64,000 nt of DNA from Laspinema palackyanum D2c. Its GTDB lineage: Bacteria; Cyanobacteriota; Cyanobacteriia; Cyanobacteriales; Laspinemataceae. The stretch is taken from contig NZ_JAMXFD010000005.1 in the NCBI RefSeq assembly GCF_025370875.1, forward strand, positions 1 through 64,000, in the 5' to 3' direction. This document shows, piece after piece, positions 1 through 8,362 of the stretch; the first letter of the stretch is position 1; each line of letters starts with the position of its first letter. Position numbers and translations under genes: made by a program. The notes beneath the pieces are model-generated. The model searched no databases, was not told where the DNA came from, and saw only the letters and a program-made list of their open reading frames with translations.

Positions 1-102
1 ACTTTATGTTTGATGTTCGGGTTACTCATGAGACTCCTCAAAGATATTTTACCCACTATTTTAGCTTAGACGCGCTACTACTTTTAGATATTGCCCTAAT
101 TT

Positions 103-2019
103 CTAATACATTTGTAACCAATCAATTAAACTCACTTGCCGATGTTTGTCCAGTTCTTCAATTCGCTTTTTTTCCTCAGAAATTTGCTCTTGATAGTACC
201 GTGCCCGGTCGGGTTCTTTCGTCAAGTCTGTTTCTTTCCAAAGTTGTAACGCTTGACGACAGCGCTTGTCACAAAGGACTCGTTCAATACAAGCGATCGC
301 CCCTTGAATCATCAGCGGTGGATTGAATAAATCTCGCTGAGACTTTTCATCCAAATGAAACAACTCAGAAACAGGTTTTAAATCCTGATTATTCTGTAAA
401 AAACGCTCTTGCACTTGCGACAGTAAATCCCCAGTTTTATCTTGATATTCAACCTGGATAATTTGCTGCCACAAAAACCGATGGTGGGAGAGACTAAAAT
501 CTAAATCTCGCGCATCCAACTCCTCGGCGATCGCCCCGCGATGTTCCGGACAATGCAAATACAACCGCAATAACACCGATTCCGCATTTTGTAACAACCC
601 GCGATCGGCAGAAACTGGAACCTGATCCTGTTGCTTCTCCTGCTCACTCTTACTTTCTTTGCGCCGGATTCGATTGAGTTTTTTAATTAAATCTTGGGCG
701 CGTAAAGCAACTAAAGTTCCATTTCCCTGACTGAGAATTTCCGCACAGCGATTCACATAATACATCCGGGTATCGGTATTCTGAATCTTGGTGAGCAAAT
801 TCACCATTTGCTTGGCAATCCGTTGATAAGCATCGGATTGGTTTAAATCATTTCCCTGTAACAATTGTTGCATCTGCCAATCTAACCATAACGGCGCAGT
901 ATCCATCAATTGCCGATAGGGTTCGGGACTGCCAGTAGATTTGAGAAAATCATCCGCATCTTTACCATCAGGAATATTGATAATTCTCAGTTGGACTTGT
1001 CCCTTATAAGCTAATTCGGCAATTTCACCGATCGCTCGTTCCGCTGCCGTCGTCCCTGCGGCATCTGCATCAAAATTCAGAATCACTTGTTTAGAGTCGG
1101 TATAACGCAATAATTGCTTAACCGCATCTAAACTCAATGCCGTTCCCAAAGAAGCAACCGCATTAGAAATTCCCGCCGCATGAAGGGCGATCGCATCAAA
1201 ATATCCCTCCACCACTACCGCTTTATCTGCCTTAGCAATGGGTGATTTCGCCTTATCCAAAGCATACAAAGTTTTGCCTTTATCAAATAACGGCGTTTCC
1301 GGAGAATTGAGATATTTCGGTTGTTCATCGCTGAGGGTTCTCCCCCCAAAAGCAATCGCCCGACCCTGAGTATCATGAATCGGAATCATCAGGCGATCGC
1401 GAAAGCGATCGTAATACCCTCCCCCAGTATTTCGCGCCTTAATCAACCCCGCCTCTTCCACCAACTGCACCGAAAACCGTTTTTCTTCCACCAAATAACT
1501 ATAAAGACTTTCCCATCCTGCTGGTGCATAACCCAATTGAAACTGTTGAATCGTTTCCAGACTCAATTGCCGGTCAACTTTCAGATAATTCAGCGCATCA
1601 CTGCCTTGGGGTTGATGTAAAGCGTGTTCATAAAACCGGACGGCGATCGCCATAATTTCATAAAGTTCTTCCCTCAGAGAAAGCTGCCGCTGTAACTCTT
1701 CCCGCTGTTCCGGTTCAATCGTCTGCACCGGCACTTGATACCGTCGCGCCAGATCCAACACTACCTCAGAAAACGACTGTTTGCCGATTTCCATCAAAAA
1801 CTTAATCCCATTTCCCCCCGCCTGACATCCAAAACAGTAATACATCTGCTTACTGGGACTCACGGTAAAACTGGGCGACCCTTCATCATGAAAGGGACAC
1901 AATCCCACCAAATCTTTACCCTGTTTTTTGAGCACAACGCGATCGGAGACGATATCCACGATATCAGCACGTTGGTTGACTTCTTCAATCGTGTCAGGAT
2001 GGATGCGAGGAAAGTTCAT
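103..2019 (-). CDS. dnaG: DNA primase DnaG
   Basis: Synthesises RNA primers at the replication fork. From the ATG at 2019 it is 638 residues. The CHC2 zinc finger is complete (C41, H44, C62, C65 in LCPFH and YCFGC). The Toprim catalytic domain follows at about 255-345, with the EGYFD glutamate and the LNFDADAAG acidic motif. The C-terminal third is the helicase-binding region. An in-frame GTG two codons upstream (2025) is possible, but the ATG gives the usual cyanobacterial N-terminus (MNFPRIHPDTIEEV). Length fits the family. The gene is divergent from the SGNH hydrolase gene, with about 110 bp between them holding both promoters. Confidence 0.97.
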   Translation of the reverse strand: MNFPRIHPDTIEEVNQRADIVDIVSDRVVLKKQGKDLVGLCPFHDEGSPSFTVSPSKQMYYCFGCQAGGNGIKFLMEIGKQSFSEVVLDLARRYQVPVQTIEPEQREELQRQLSLREELYEIMAIAVRFYEHALHQPQGSDALNYLKVDRQLSLETIQQFQLGYAPAGWESLYSYLVEEKRFSVQLVEEAGLIKARNTGGGYYDRFRDRLMIPIHDTQGRAIAFGGRTLSDEQPKYLNSPETPLFDKGKTLYALDKAKSPIAKADKAVVVEGYFDAIALHAAGISNAVASLGTALSLDAVKQLLRYTDSKQVILNFDADAAGTTAAERAIGEIAELAYKGQVQLRIINIPDGKDADDFLKSTGSPEPYRQLMDTAPLWLDWQMQQLLQGNDLNQSDAYQRIAKQMVNLLTKIQNTDTRMYYVNRCAEILSQGNGTLVALRAQDLIKKLNRIRRKESKSEQEKQQDQVPVSADRGLLQNAESVLLRLYLHCPEHRGAIAEELDARDLDFSLSHHRFLWQQIIQVEYQDKTGDLLSQVQERFLQNNQDLKPVSELFHLDEKSQRDLFNPPLMIQGAIACIERVLCDKRCRQALQLWKETDLTKEPDRARYYQEQISEEKKRIEELDKHRQVSLIDWLQMY

Positions 2020-2128
2020 GAGCACAGAATTACAGATTGATTCTTATAATCATGTTAAGTCCTAAATCCCGATTTTATTATAGGGTGATGGGATAAAAAC
2101 GCTGAGGGTTGAGGAGGAGGTTAAATCT

Positions 2129-3061
2129 GTGAAAATGATAGGGATTGCGATCGCCGTAATTATCGGACTGTTCATCGCCGTAGAAGTGGCACTCAGACTG
2201 CTTTTTGGGTTTGGCAACCCTCCGGTGTACATCCCCGACGAGAAAATCGGGTATCTGTTGGCACCGAATCAGAAACTACGGCGCTTTGGCAATCGCTTCG
2301 AGATTAACCCATATTCCATGCGGAGTGCTGCCGTCACCCCAACATCAGACACCCCGCGAGTCTTATTGCTGGGAGACTCCGTTGCCAATGGCGGATGGTG
2401 GACGGATCAGGCGCAAATCATCTCCGCCTTCATGCAGCAACAACTCACGGAACGCCTCCCGGGGAATTCCCCTGCGATCGAAGTGCTCAACGCCTCCGCA
2501 AACTCCTGGGGACCCCGCAATGAACGCGCCTACCTGGAGAAATTTGGGACCTTTGGTGCCAAGGCAGTGGTGTTACTCATCAATACCGATGATTTGTTTG
2601 CAACCCAACCCAGTTCTATACAAGTCGGACGCGATCGCAACTATCCCGACAAAAAACCGCCCTTGGCATGGGTAGAGGTTGTGAGTCGATATCTGTTACC
2701 CGCGCCAACAGTGCCGAAGTTACCCGAGGAAAAAGGCGATCGGGTCGGATTTAACCTAGAAGCAATCCATGAAATTCAGCAAATCGTCACTGAGAATCAG
2801 GGTAAGTTCCTATTAGCAATTACCCCCTTATTACGCGAACTCGGAGAACCAGGACCGAGAGACTATGAACTCAAAGCGCGCCAACGCCTGCAACAATTTA
2901 CCCAACAGCATCAAATCCCCTACCTAGATTTTTTAGACCCTTTTAATGCCGTAGAAGAACCCGCCAGTTTATATCGCGACCACATTCATCTTAGCCCAAG
3001 TGGCAATGAATTGGTCACGCGACAGATTACCGAGGCACTTGCGCCAATGATGTCATTTTAA
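2129..3061 (+). CDS. SGNH/GDSL-type hydrolase with N-terminal membrane anchor
   Basis: Predicted esterase/acyl hydrolase of the SGNH fold, 310 residues. An N-terminal hydrophobic segment (about residues 3-27) looks like a membrane anchor or uncleaved signal, so the domain is probably periplasmic. Block I is LLLGDSVANGG with the nucleophile Ser; the C-terminal catalytic pair is in YRDHIHLSPSGNEL (D-x-x-H). An Asn in block III is plausible in LINTDD. The GTG start at 2129 is chosen because a strong GAGGAGGAGG Shine-Dalgarno sequence lies 8 bases upstream; the ATG at 2135 would be 14 bases away. The substrate cannot be told from sequence; cell-wall or polysaccharide deacylation is a family possibility. 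Confidence 0.85.
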   Translation: MKMIGIAIAVIIGLFIAVEVALRLLFGFGNPPVYIPDEKIGYLLAPNQKLRRFGNRFEINPYSMRSAAVTPTSDTPRVLLLGDSVANGGWWTDQAQIISAFMQQQLTERLPGNSPAIEVLNASANSWGPRNERAYLEKFGTFGAKAVVLLINTDDLFATQPSSIQVGRDRNYPDKKPPLAWVEVVSRYLLPAPTVPKLPEEKGDRVGFNLEAIHEIQQIVTENQGKFLLAITPLLRELGEPGPRDYELKARQRLQQFTQQHQIPYLDFLDPFNAVEEPASLYRDHIHLSPSGNELVTRQITEALAPMMSF

Positions 3062-3080
3062 GGCATTCGAGTAGGAGTGC

Positions 3081-3097
3081 AAAAGTGCTGTACTTTT
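3081..3097. terminator. Weak hairpin after SGNH gene
   Basis: AAAAGT and ACTTTT arms separated by five bases, 20 bases downstream of the SGNH stop codon. It is AT-rich with no long T run, so termination activity is uncertain. Confidence 0.3.
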
Positions 3098-3098
3098 G

Positions 3099-3168
3099 AG
3101 AAATAAATCAGGTTTGTGCGATAACTTTTGCCCGATCGCCCATAATTTAGAAAAGAAACCCGGTTTCT
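3099..3168. repeat. Degenerate copy of the GAAACCCGGTTTC palindromic repeat
   Basis: The right end is the intact 15-base palindrome AGAAACCCGGTTTCT (3154-3168); the centre carries GCGATAACTTTTGC; the left end is decayed. Same family as the two copies at 8211-8275 and 8289-8353. Confidence 0.7.
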
Positions 3169-3308
3169 ACGAGTTCTGAGTATGGGGTAAAATAGTAATG
3201 CTGATGGAAAAAATCCTCGCCTGTCCGGATGAGGAAGAGAATAAAGCAACGAATCCGGCCAAAATGATGAGTACAGGGCACGGAGGCTAATTGGAGGTTA
3301 AGACTAAC

Positions 3309-3641
3309 ATGACCCAGACTGCGATCGCACTCCCGAGGGAAAAAATTGCTGAATTTTGCCAAAAGTGGAACCTGATAGAGTTTGCCTTATTCGGCTCGAT
3401 TCTCCGGGATGATTTTAATGAAAATAGTGATATTGATGTCATGGTACAATTTCATTCCGAAGCTCATCCCACTCTGTTTGATTTAGCCCAGATGGAAGAG
3501 GAACTGAAAAAACTCTTTCACCGTGACGTTGATCTGGTGACTCGTAAGGGAATTGAAACCAGTCGGAACTATCTGCGTCGCCAAGCGATTCTCTCTTCTA
3601 CACAGGTGATTTATGGAGCGGGATCTTCAATCTTTGCTTGA
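3309..3641 (+). CDS. mntA: MntA-type minimal nucleotidyltransferase antitoxin
   Basis: Antitoxin of a MntA/HepT type VII toxin-antitoxin module. From the ATG at 3309 it has 110 residues. It shows the family signature G-S-x10-D-x-D: Gly29-Ser30 in LFGSILRDDF and Asp41/Asp43 in SDIDVMV; a third acidic residue lies in DVDLVTRK. In characterised pairs MntA transfers AMP from ATP to a tyrosine next to the HepT active site, which silences the toxin. ATG 3309 is preferred over an upstream TTG (3291) because GGAGG at 3293-3297 fits it. The 3' end overlaps the HepT start by 29 bases, as is usual for this operon. Confidence 0.9.
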   Translation: MTQTAIALPREKIAEFCQKWNLIEFALFGSILRDDFNENSDIDVMVQFHSEAHPTLFDLAQMEEELKKLFHRDVDLVTRKGIETSRNYLRRQAILSSTQVIYGAGSSIFA

Positions 3642-3948
3642 TATGCTACAATCTGCCGAAATTGTCATGGACTATATTTCGGGGCGATCGCGGCCAGACT
3701 TAACCACTGATTTACAATTGCAAGATGCGATCATTCGCCGGTTGTTAATGATTGGTGAAGCCGCAAAACGGGTTTCGGAACCCACTCGTAACAGGTTAAC
3801 TACAATTCCTTGGTCAGTCATTAACGGGATGAGAAATCGACTGGTCCATGAATATGACGCGATTGACCTTGATGTAGTGTGGGATACTGCCGTTAAGAGT
3901 TTACCCCGATTAATTGTAGAGCTAAAAAAAGTAATTCCTTCTGGATAA
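3613..3948 (+). CDS. hepT: HepT-type HEPN ribonuclease toxin
   Basis: Toxin of the MntA/HepT pair, 111 residues, helical HEPN (DUF86) fold. The active-site motif R-x4-H-x-Y is intact: Arg74, His79 and Tyr81 in MRNRLVHEYDAI. In studied homologues Arg/His carry out RNA cleavage and the tyrosine is the residue AMPylated by MntA. The start codon lies inside the antitoxin gene (29-base overlap), so the two are translationally coupled. All visible catalytic residues are present, so the module looks functional. It sits beside a GmrSD-type restriction gene and Uma2 nucleases, which suits an anti-phage or plasmid-maintenance role (inference). Confidence 0.92.
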   Translation: MERDLQSLLDMLQSAEIVMDYISGRSRPDLTTDLQLQDAIIRRLLMIGEAAKRVSEPTRNRLTTIPWSVINGMRNRLVHEYDAIDLDVVWDTAVKSLPRLIVELKKVIPSG

Positions 3949-4321
3949 ATAACGTAGTGGGGGTCAAGAAATAGGGTTTTTGAGAGTTAGGGTAAAAAAT
4001 AGCGCTATAGCAGTGGATATTTAGTAACACAACTGGGTTTTTAGAAGTCTGTCTAGTTTCCGCTTGATGATACTCAGGCAGAGATTCCATAATGGCAAGC
4101 AAGATCTCGATGAGGCGATCGCCTGAATAGAACACCATCTGGCCCCTACCCATAAGCCCGGTTTATGGAAGCATTTCTGCATTAAAGATTAAAATTTAAT
4201 TAAGAAATGCAGGTGTTGATCTCCGCCAGATATTTTATGGTAGGATCTCAAATTAAGTTTACTATTGAATATTTATAATCCGCTAATTTTTCTCAAGTCC
4301 AGCCAATCTACCATTACTCAA
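3949..4321. other. Non-coding stretch between hepT and the GmrSD-type gene
   Basis: About 370 bases. It is AT-rich close to the next gene and contains one HIP1-like site near 4115. I see no convincing gene, RNA or terminator. A reading frame on the minus strand (3893-4153) overlaps hepT and looks like chance. Confidence 0.5.
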
Positions 4322-6412
4322 ATGAAAGCCTCTGAAACCAAACTACTCGCCTTCATTAAAAAGTCCCCGCAGTTCGTTATCCCGATTTACCAGCGGACCT
4401 ACTCCTGGACAGAAAAAGAATGTCGGGAGTTGTGGGATGACATCATGCGTACTGGCGCAACAGATGAAATTACTTCTCACTTTTTTGGTTCTATTGTCTA
4501 TATTGAAAAAGGACTTTATCAAGTCTCCAGTCAGTCTCCACTCCTAGTTATTGACGGACAGCAACGCCTAACTACAGTAACATTACTAATTGCAGCCTTG
4601 GCTAATGCCCTTGGGGATGCTGAACCCGTGGAAGGTTTTTCCCCGCGTAAATTGCGAAACTATTATTTGCTTAATCCAGTCGAGGATGGAGAAAAATACT
4701 ATAAGCTGATTCTGTCGCAAACTGACAAATCCTCCCTGATTGCGATTCTCAGCGAATCCCCGCAGCCAAAAGACTATTCTATCCGTGTCACACAAAATTT
4801 CAAACTGTTTGAGTCACTCATTAAGGAGCATCAGGACAATCTGACGACTGTTTGTAAAGGATTAGCAAAATTACTGGTTGTAGATGTTGCCCTGAGCCGT
4901 GGACAGGACAATCCCCAACTTATTTTTGAGAGTATGAACTCCACGGGTCGGGAGTTAACCCAAGCTGACTTAATCCGGAATTACATTCTGATGGGACTTG
5001 AACCCGAACTCCAAACCAAGCTTTATGAGCAGTATTGGCGACCTATGGAAGTGGAGTTTGGGCAGGAGGCTTATGGAACACAATTCGATAGCTTTATGCG
5101 CCATTTTTTAACGGTAAAGACTGCTGCCATTCCCAATAAAAGTGCAGTTTATGAAGCTTTCAAATCTTATTCAAGATTGCCACAAATTGCTCAGGCTGGT
5201 GTGGATGCATTAGTCAAGGATATTCATACCTTTGCTCGGTACTACTGTGCAATGGCTTTGGGCTATGAGCAGAATCCGAAACTTAAACTAGCCTTTCAAG
5301 ACCTGCGAGAATTAAAGGTAGATGTAGCTTACCCATTCCTATTAGAGCTTTATCAAGATTATGCTTCCGGTGAATTCTCTGAAACAGATTTTGTGCAAGC
5401 AGTTAGACTGGTGGAATCTTATGTCTTTCGCCGTGCTATTTGTGGAATTCCTACCAGTTCATTAAACAAAACTTTTGCTAACTTTACGAAGGCTCTCAAA
5501 AAAAATAATTATCTCGAAAGCATTCAGGCTCACTTTCTGCTACTGCCGTCCTACCGACGCTTTCCTAATGATGATGAATTTAAGCGAGCGCTGCAAACTA
5601 AAGACCTTTACAATGTTCGCGATCGTAGTTACTGGCTTCGACGCTTGGAAAATCATGATCGCAAAGAACGAGTAGTAGTAGATGAGTACACGATTGAACA
5701 CATTATGCCCCAGAATGAAAATCTTGCTCCTGCATGGAAGACCTCACTGGGTCCAGACTGGCAACGCATTCAAAAAACTTACTTGCATACCCTAGGAAAT
5801 TTAACGCTTACTGCATACAACTCGAAATATAGTGATAAACCCTTTGTTGAGAAGCGTGATATGGAAAAGGGCTTTAAAGAAAGTCCCCTGAAGTTGAATA
5901 AAGGGCTGGGACAGGTTGAGCAGTGGGATGAAAATGCTATTCGTCAACGAGCAGAGCAACTTTCTACAATGGCCCTGGATGTTTGGATTTCGCCAAAATT
6001 GGAATCTGATGTGCTTGATTGTTATCAATCCAAGCCCCAGCAATCAGGTTACACGATAAAAGATCACCCCTATCTGTGTTCTGGAAAAATGGCAGAACTT
6101 TTTAAAGCCTTTCGCAAGGAAGTTCTTGCCCTTGATCCGGGCGTAACTGAGGAATTTCTGAAGATATACGTTGCTTATAAGTTAGAGTTTAACTTTGTAG
6201 ATGTTGTCCCACAAGCTAAGCGGTTACTAATTTCCTTAAATATGCGATTTCCCGAAATTAATGATCCCAAGGGAATTTGCCGAGATGTATCGGCTTTGGG
6301 GCGCTGGGGTAACAGGAATGTTGAACTGGGTCTAGCATCTCTTGATGAATTACCCTATGTTTTAGGGTTAGTGAGGCAATCCCTAGAAAGACAAATGGGA
6401 GACGCAGAGTAA
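4322..6412 (+). CDS. GmrSD-type (DUF262/DUF1524) restriction enzyme, single chain
   Basis: 696 residues from the ATG at 4322. The N-terminal DUF262 (GmrS-like) domain has VIPIYQRTYSW (about 19-29) and the nucleotide-binding DGQQRLTTVTLL motif starting near Asp78. The C-terminal DUF1524 (GmrD-like) His-Me/HNH nuclease has IEHIMPQN near residue 458 and LGNLTLTAYN. A DUF5655-like domain closes the protein (WGNRNVELGL). Related single-chain enzymes are type IV systems that cut modified (for example glucosyl-hydroxymethylated) phage DNA; the substrate here is inferred only. An in-frame TTG at 4265 is possible, but the ATG gives the family-typical start MKASETKLLAF. It follows the MntA/HepT pair. 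Confidence 0.88.
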   Translation: MKASETKLLAFIKKSPQFVIPIYQRTYSWTEKECRELWDDIMRTGATDEITSHFFGSIVYIEKGLYQVSSQSPLLVIDGQQRLTTVTLLIAALANALGDAEPVEGFSPRKLRNYYLLNPVEDGEKYYKLILSQTDKSSLIAILSESPQPKDYSIRVTQNFKLFESLIKEHQDNLTTVCKGLAKLLVVDVALSRGQDNPQLIFESMNSTGRELTQADLIRNYILMGLEPELQTKLYEQYWRPMEVEFGQEAYGTQFDSFMRHFLTVKTAAIPNKSAVYEAFKSYSRLPQIAQAGVDALVKDIHTFARYYCAMALGYEQNPKLKLAFQDLRELKVDVAYPFLLELYQDYASGEFSETDFVQAVRLVESYVFRRAICGIPTSSLNKTFANFTKALKKNNYLESIQAHFLLLPSYRRFPNDDEFKRALQTKDLYNVRDRSYWLRRLENHDRKERVVVDEYTIEHIMPQNENLAPAWKTSLGPDWQRIQKTYLHTLGNLTLTAYNSKYSDKPFVEKRDMEKGFKESPLKLNKGLGQVEQWDENAIRQRAEQLSTMALDVWISPKLESDVLDCYQSKPQQSGYTIKDHPYLCSGKMAELFKAFRKEVLALDPGVTEEFLKIYVAYKLEFNFVDVVPQAKRLLISLNMRFPEINDPKGICRDVSALGRWGNRNVELGLASLDELPYVLGLVRQSLERQMGDAE

Positions 6413-6417
6413 TCGAA

Positions 6418-6440
6418 ATGGATAATTGATAATTATCCAT
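6418..6440. terminator. Perfect inverted repeat between convergent genes
   Basis: Arms ATGGATAATT and AATTATCCAT around a 3-base loop. It lies just past the GmrSD-type stop and includes the stop codon of the facing Uma2 gene, so it may end transcription from both sides. AT-rich, no T run. Confidence 0.5.
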
Positions 6441-7098
6441 TCCCTACGGGCTGAAACTGCGCCATTAACCAGGCTCCAACTTGGGATTGGTCTTGGTTGC
6501 GACTTCGTTGCAGCGCTTGGTCTAGAGTCGCTATCTCTAGTCCTGGAAATATCAGAGATACATCAATTCGCTGACTCCCCCGATCGCTCATTTGATATGC
6601 CAACACCTCCCCTGTTTCCACCTTCACAATCCAATATTCAGCAATCCCCACCTCTTCATAGAGCACTCGCTTCACCGTGCGATCGTCCAACAGGGATGAT
6701 TTTGCCACCTCCACCACCAAATCCGGTACCGGATACTCTTCCAGATTCACAATGTCAGTGCCGTTGGGGATGGCGGTTGCTTTGGTGCCAACGTAATACG
6801 CTAAATCCGGCTGAAATTCGACATAGCCTGGTTTGCGGAAGGAACAGTTGTCTAATTCTTTAAATGCGATCGCCTTCAAAATGCTGTACAAATTAACAGC
6901 CAGGGAAATCACACTATGGTTTGTGCTGTGGTCAAAGCCTACAGATAGTTGCATTTCTAATCGCATTCGCCCATTACTATAATAGCCCTTGGATTTGACG
7001 TGGGCGGGGTCATCCAAAGCACTCAGGTACTCATTCCAGGTGGCAGGAACCCAGGTATCACTGGCTATTAGATTACAAAGTGGATTCATGCTCATCAT
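6433..7098 (-). CDS. Uma2-family PD-(D/E)XK endonuclease (DUF820)
   Basis: 221 residues. Uma2 proteins are restriction-endonuclease-like and greatly expanded in cyanobacteria; their cellular role is unsettled. Core motifs: FQPDLAYYVG, then VPDLVVEVAKSS (D...E-x-K type active site, about residues 124-136), then the family's EEVGIAEYWIV block. The C-terminal tail (LQRSRNQDQSQVGAWL) is also typical. It is convergent with the GmrSD-type gene and divergent from a second Uma2 gene, with 164 bp between. Two start candidates (M1, M2 or M4) are close together. Confidence 0.85.
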   Translation of the reverse strand: MMSMNPLCNLIASDTWVPATWNEYLSALDDPAHVKSKGYYSNGRMRLEMQLSVGFDHSTNHSVISLAVNLYSILKAIAFKELDNCSFRKPGYVEFQPDLAYYVGTKATAIPNGTDIVNLEEYPVPDLVVEVAKSSLLDDRTVKRVLYEEVGIAEYWIVKVETGEVLAYQMSDRGSQRIDVSLIFPGLEIATLDQALQRSRNQDQSQVGAWLMAQFQPVGNG

Positions 7099-7225
7099 CC
7101 CAGAGGAAAATCTATATCTATTCTATGTTAATCATGGTGTTTAAAGTTGACAACCTGTAGCACCTGATTCCCTACTAGAAAAAGGTAAGGGGAGTTCAGT
7201 TCATCGGGTTTGATTCGGAAGTTGT

Positions 7226-7231
7226 TATAAT
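7226..7231 (+). promoter_or_regulatory. Putative -10 box for the 7263 Uma2 gene
   Basis: A perfect TATAAT 31 bases before the ATG. No convincing -35 element at the ideal distance, so only the -10 is claimed. Confidence 0.35.
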
Positions 7232-7262
7232 ACATCAATCCTGATTAGCAATTACCAGGACT

Positions 7263-7919
7263 ATGGTTCAAACTCCTATCTCCTCTGATATTCTCTACCC
7301 GGACTCTGATGGTAAGCCGATCGCAGAAAATACTCTGCAATATCGCTGGATTGTGCGGTTAGTCACTAATCTCAAGCAACTCCTCAAGGAACAAGTTGCC
7401 TTTGTTGCGGGGGATTTACTGTGGTATCCGGTTCGGGTAGAACGTCCTCCGGCACCCTGTCAAGCGCCGGATGCGATGGTGGCGTTGGGTCGTCCGGATG
7501 GCGATCGCGGCAGTTATAAACAGTGGGAAGAAGACAACATTGCCCCCCAGGTGGTGTTTGAAATTCTCTCACCCAGTAATACCATGATTGAAATGGCTGC
7601 GAAACAAAATTTTTATGCACAGTATGGTGTGCTGGAAATGTTTTTTTATGACCCCCAATCTCATAATTTTTGGGGGTTGCATCGGGCAACGGTGCAAGAT
7701 AGTTTAAACTTTATCGCATCCCAGGATTTACCCTGGACTTCTCCCCTGTTGAATATTCGCTTTGAAATGTCTGCGGATGGTTTAGCGGTGTATCATCCCG
7801 ATGGGGAATTGTTCAAGGAACCCGGGGAGTTGTTTGAGGAACGCGATAAGGCACAACAAGAACGCGATCGCGCCTTTGCGAAACTGCGGGAATTGGGAAT
7901 TGACCCCGAAACCCTTTAA
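7263..7919 (+). CDS. Uma2-family endonuclease (DUF820), second copy
   Basis: 218 residues. Visible core: QAPDAMVALGRPDGDR, then APQVVFEILSPSNT, then the NFYAQYGVLEMFFYDP block, which corresponds to the Y-x-x-x-G-[IV]-x-E-[YM]-[WF] region of the family. The C-terminal 35 residues are charged and probably a short coiled coil (ELFEERDKAQQERDRAFAKL). It is of a different subfamily from the neighbouring copy at 6433-7098: the conserved 'EVxK' is replaced by 'EILS', as in many homologues. Divergent from that copy. Confidence 0.85.
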   Translation: MVQTPISSDILYPDSDGKPIAENTLQYRWIVRLVTNLKQLLKEQVAFVAGDLLWYPVRVERPPAPCQAPDAMVALGRPDGDRGSYKQWEEDNIAPQVVFEILSPSNTMIEMAAKQNFYAQYGVLEMFFYDPQSHNFWGLHRATVQDSLNFIASQDLPWTSPLLNIRFEMSADGLAVYHPDGELFKEPGELFEERDKAQQERDRAFAKLRELGIDPETL

Positions 7920-7977
7920 ATGATGCCTGTCACGGGTTTTAACTCTATTTCACCCGCCCAAGACTTAGGAAATAAAC

Positions 7978-8002
7978 GGGGTTGCTGAGGGCAAGCAACC
8001 CC
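7978..8002. terminator. Hairpin between convergent genes
   Basis: GGGGTTGCT and AGCAACCCC arms with a short loop, between the end of the Uma2 gene at 7919 and the truncated Uma2 remnant. No T run; GC-rich arms. Confidence 0.45.
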
Positions 8003-8006
8003 TAAA

Positions 8007-8210
8007 TTATGCTGAAATTATGGCTTCTATGGGAATAATTACATCAGGAAACGCTAGAGGAGAAATCTCTCCCTCTTTGAAGGTCATTTTCGACCCATAA
8101 TCCCGTCCTCTGGGTTGACGGTAAACAATTAATTCCGCTGTTTGGAGATTCACTAGCCAATATTCGGGGATTCCGGATTCGGCATAGATGTGATATTTTA
8201 CCCGGGGGTG
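8007..8210 (-). pseudogene. Truncated Uma2-family remnant (C-terminal half only)
   Basis: Reading the minus strand in the frame that ends at the TAA at 8007 gives an uninterrupted Uma2 C-terminal segment: VKYHIYAESGIPEYWLVNL, then TAELIVYRQPRG, then SPLAFPDVIIPIEAIISA. The block Y-A-E-S-G-I-P-E-Y-W is diagnostic. The N-terminal half with the PD-(D/E)XK core is absent; the reading frame runs directly into the palindromic repeat at 8211. No start codon is visible. This is the third Uma2 gene in 2 kb and the only broken one. Confidence 0.8.
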
Positions 8211-8275
8211 AGAAACCGGGTTTCTGCGATAACTTTTGCTTCATAACCGAGATTTGGGTTAGAAACCCGGTTTCT
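8211..8275. repeat. Palindrome-ended repeat, copy 1
   Basis: Begins with AGAAACCGGGTTTCT and ends with AGAAACCCGGTTTCT, enclosing GCGATAACTTTTGC and ATAACCGAGATTTGGG. It abuts the broken Uma2 remnant. Confidence 0.85.
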
Positions 8276-8288
8276 GTTGCTGGGGGTT

Positions 8289-8353
8289 AGAAACCGGGTT
8301 TCTGCGATAACTTTTGCTTTATAACCGAGATTTGGGTTAGAAACCCGGTTTCT
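8289..8353. repeat. Palindrome-ended repeat, copy 2
   Basis: Nearly identical to copy 1 (8211-8275), in the same orientation and 13 bases away, so the two form a tandem pair. Ends 10 bases before the stop of the channel gene. Confidence 0.85.
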
Positions 8354-8362
8354 GAATTGAGG

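Noticed and set aside
3893-4153. 86-residue minus-strand frame after hepT
   Set aside because: Overlaps the 3' end of hepT and has no protein-like pattern.
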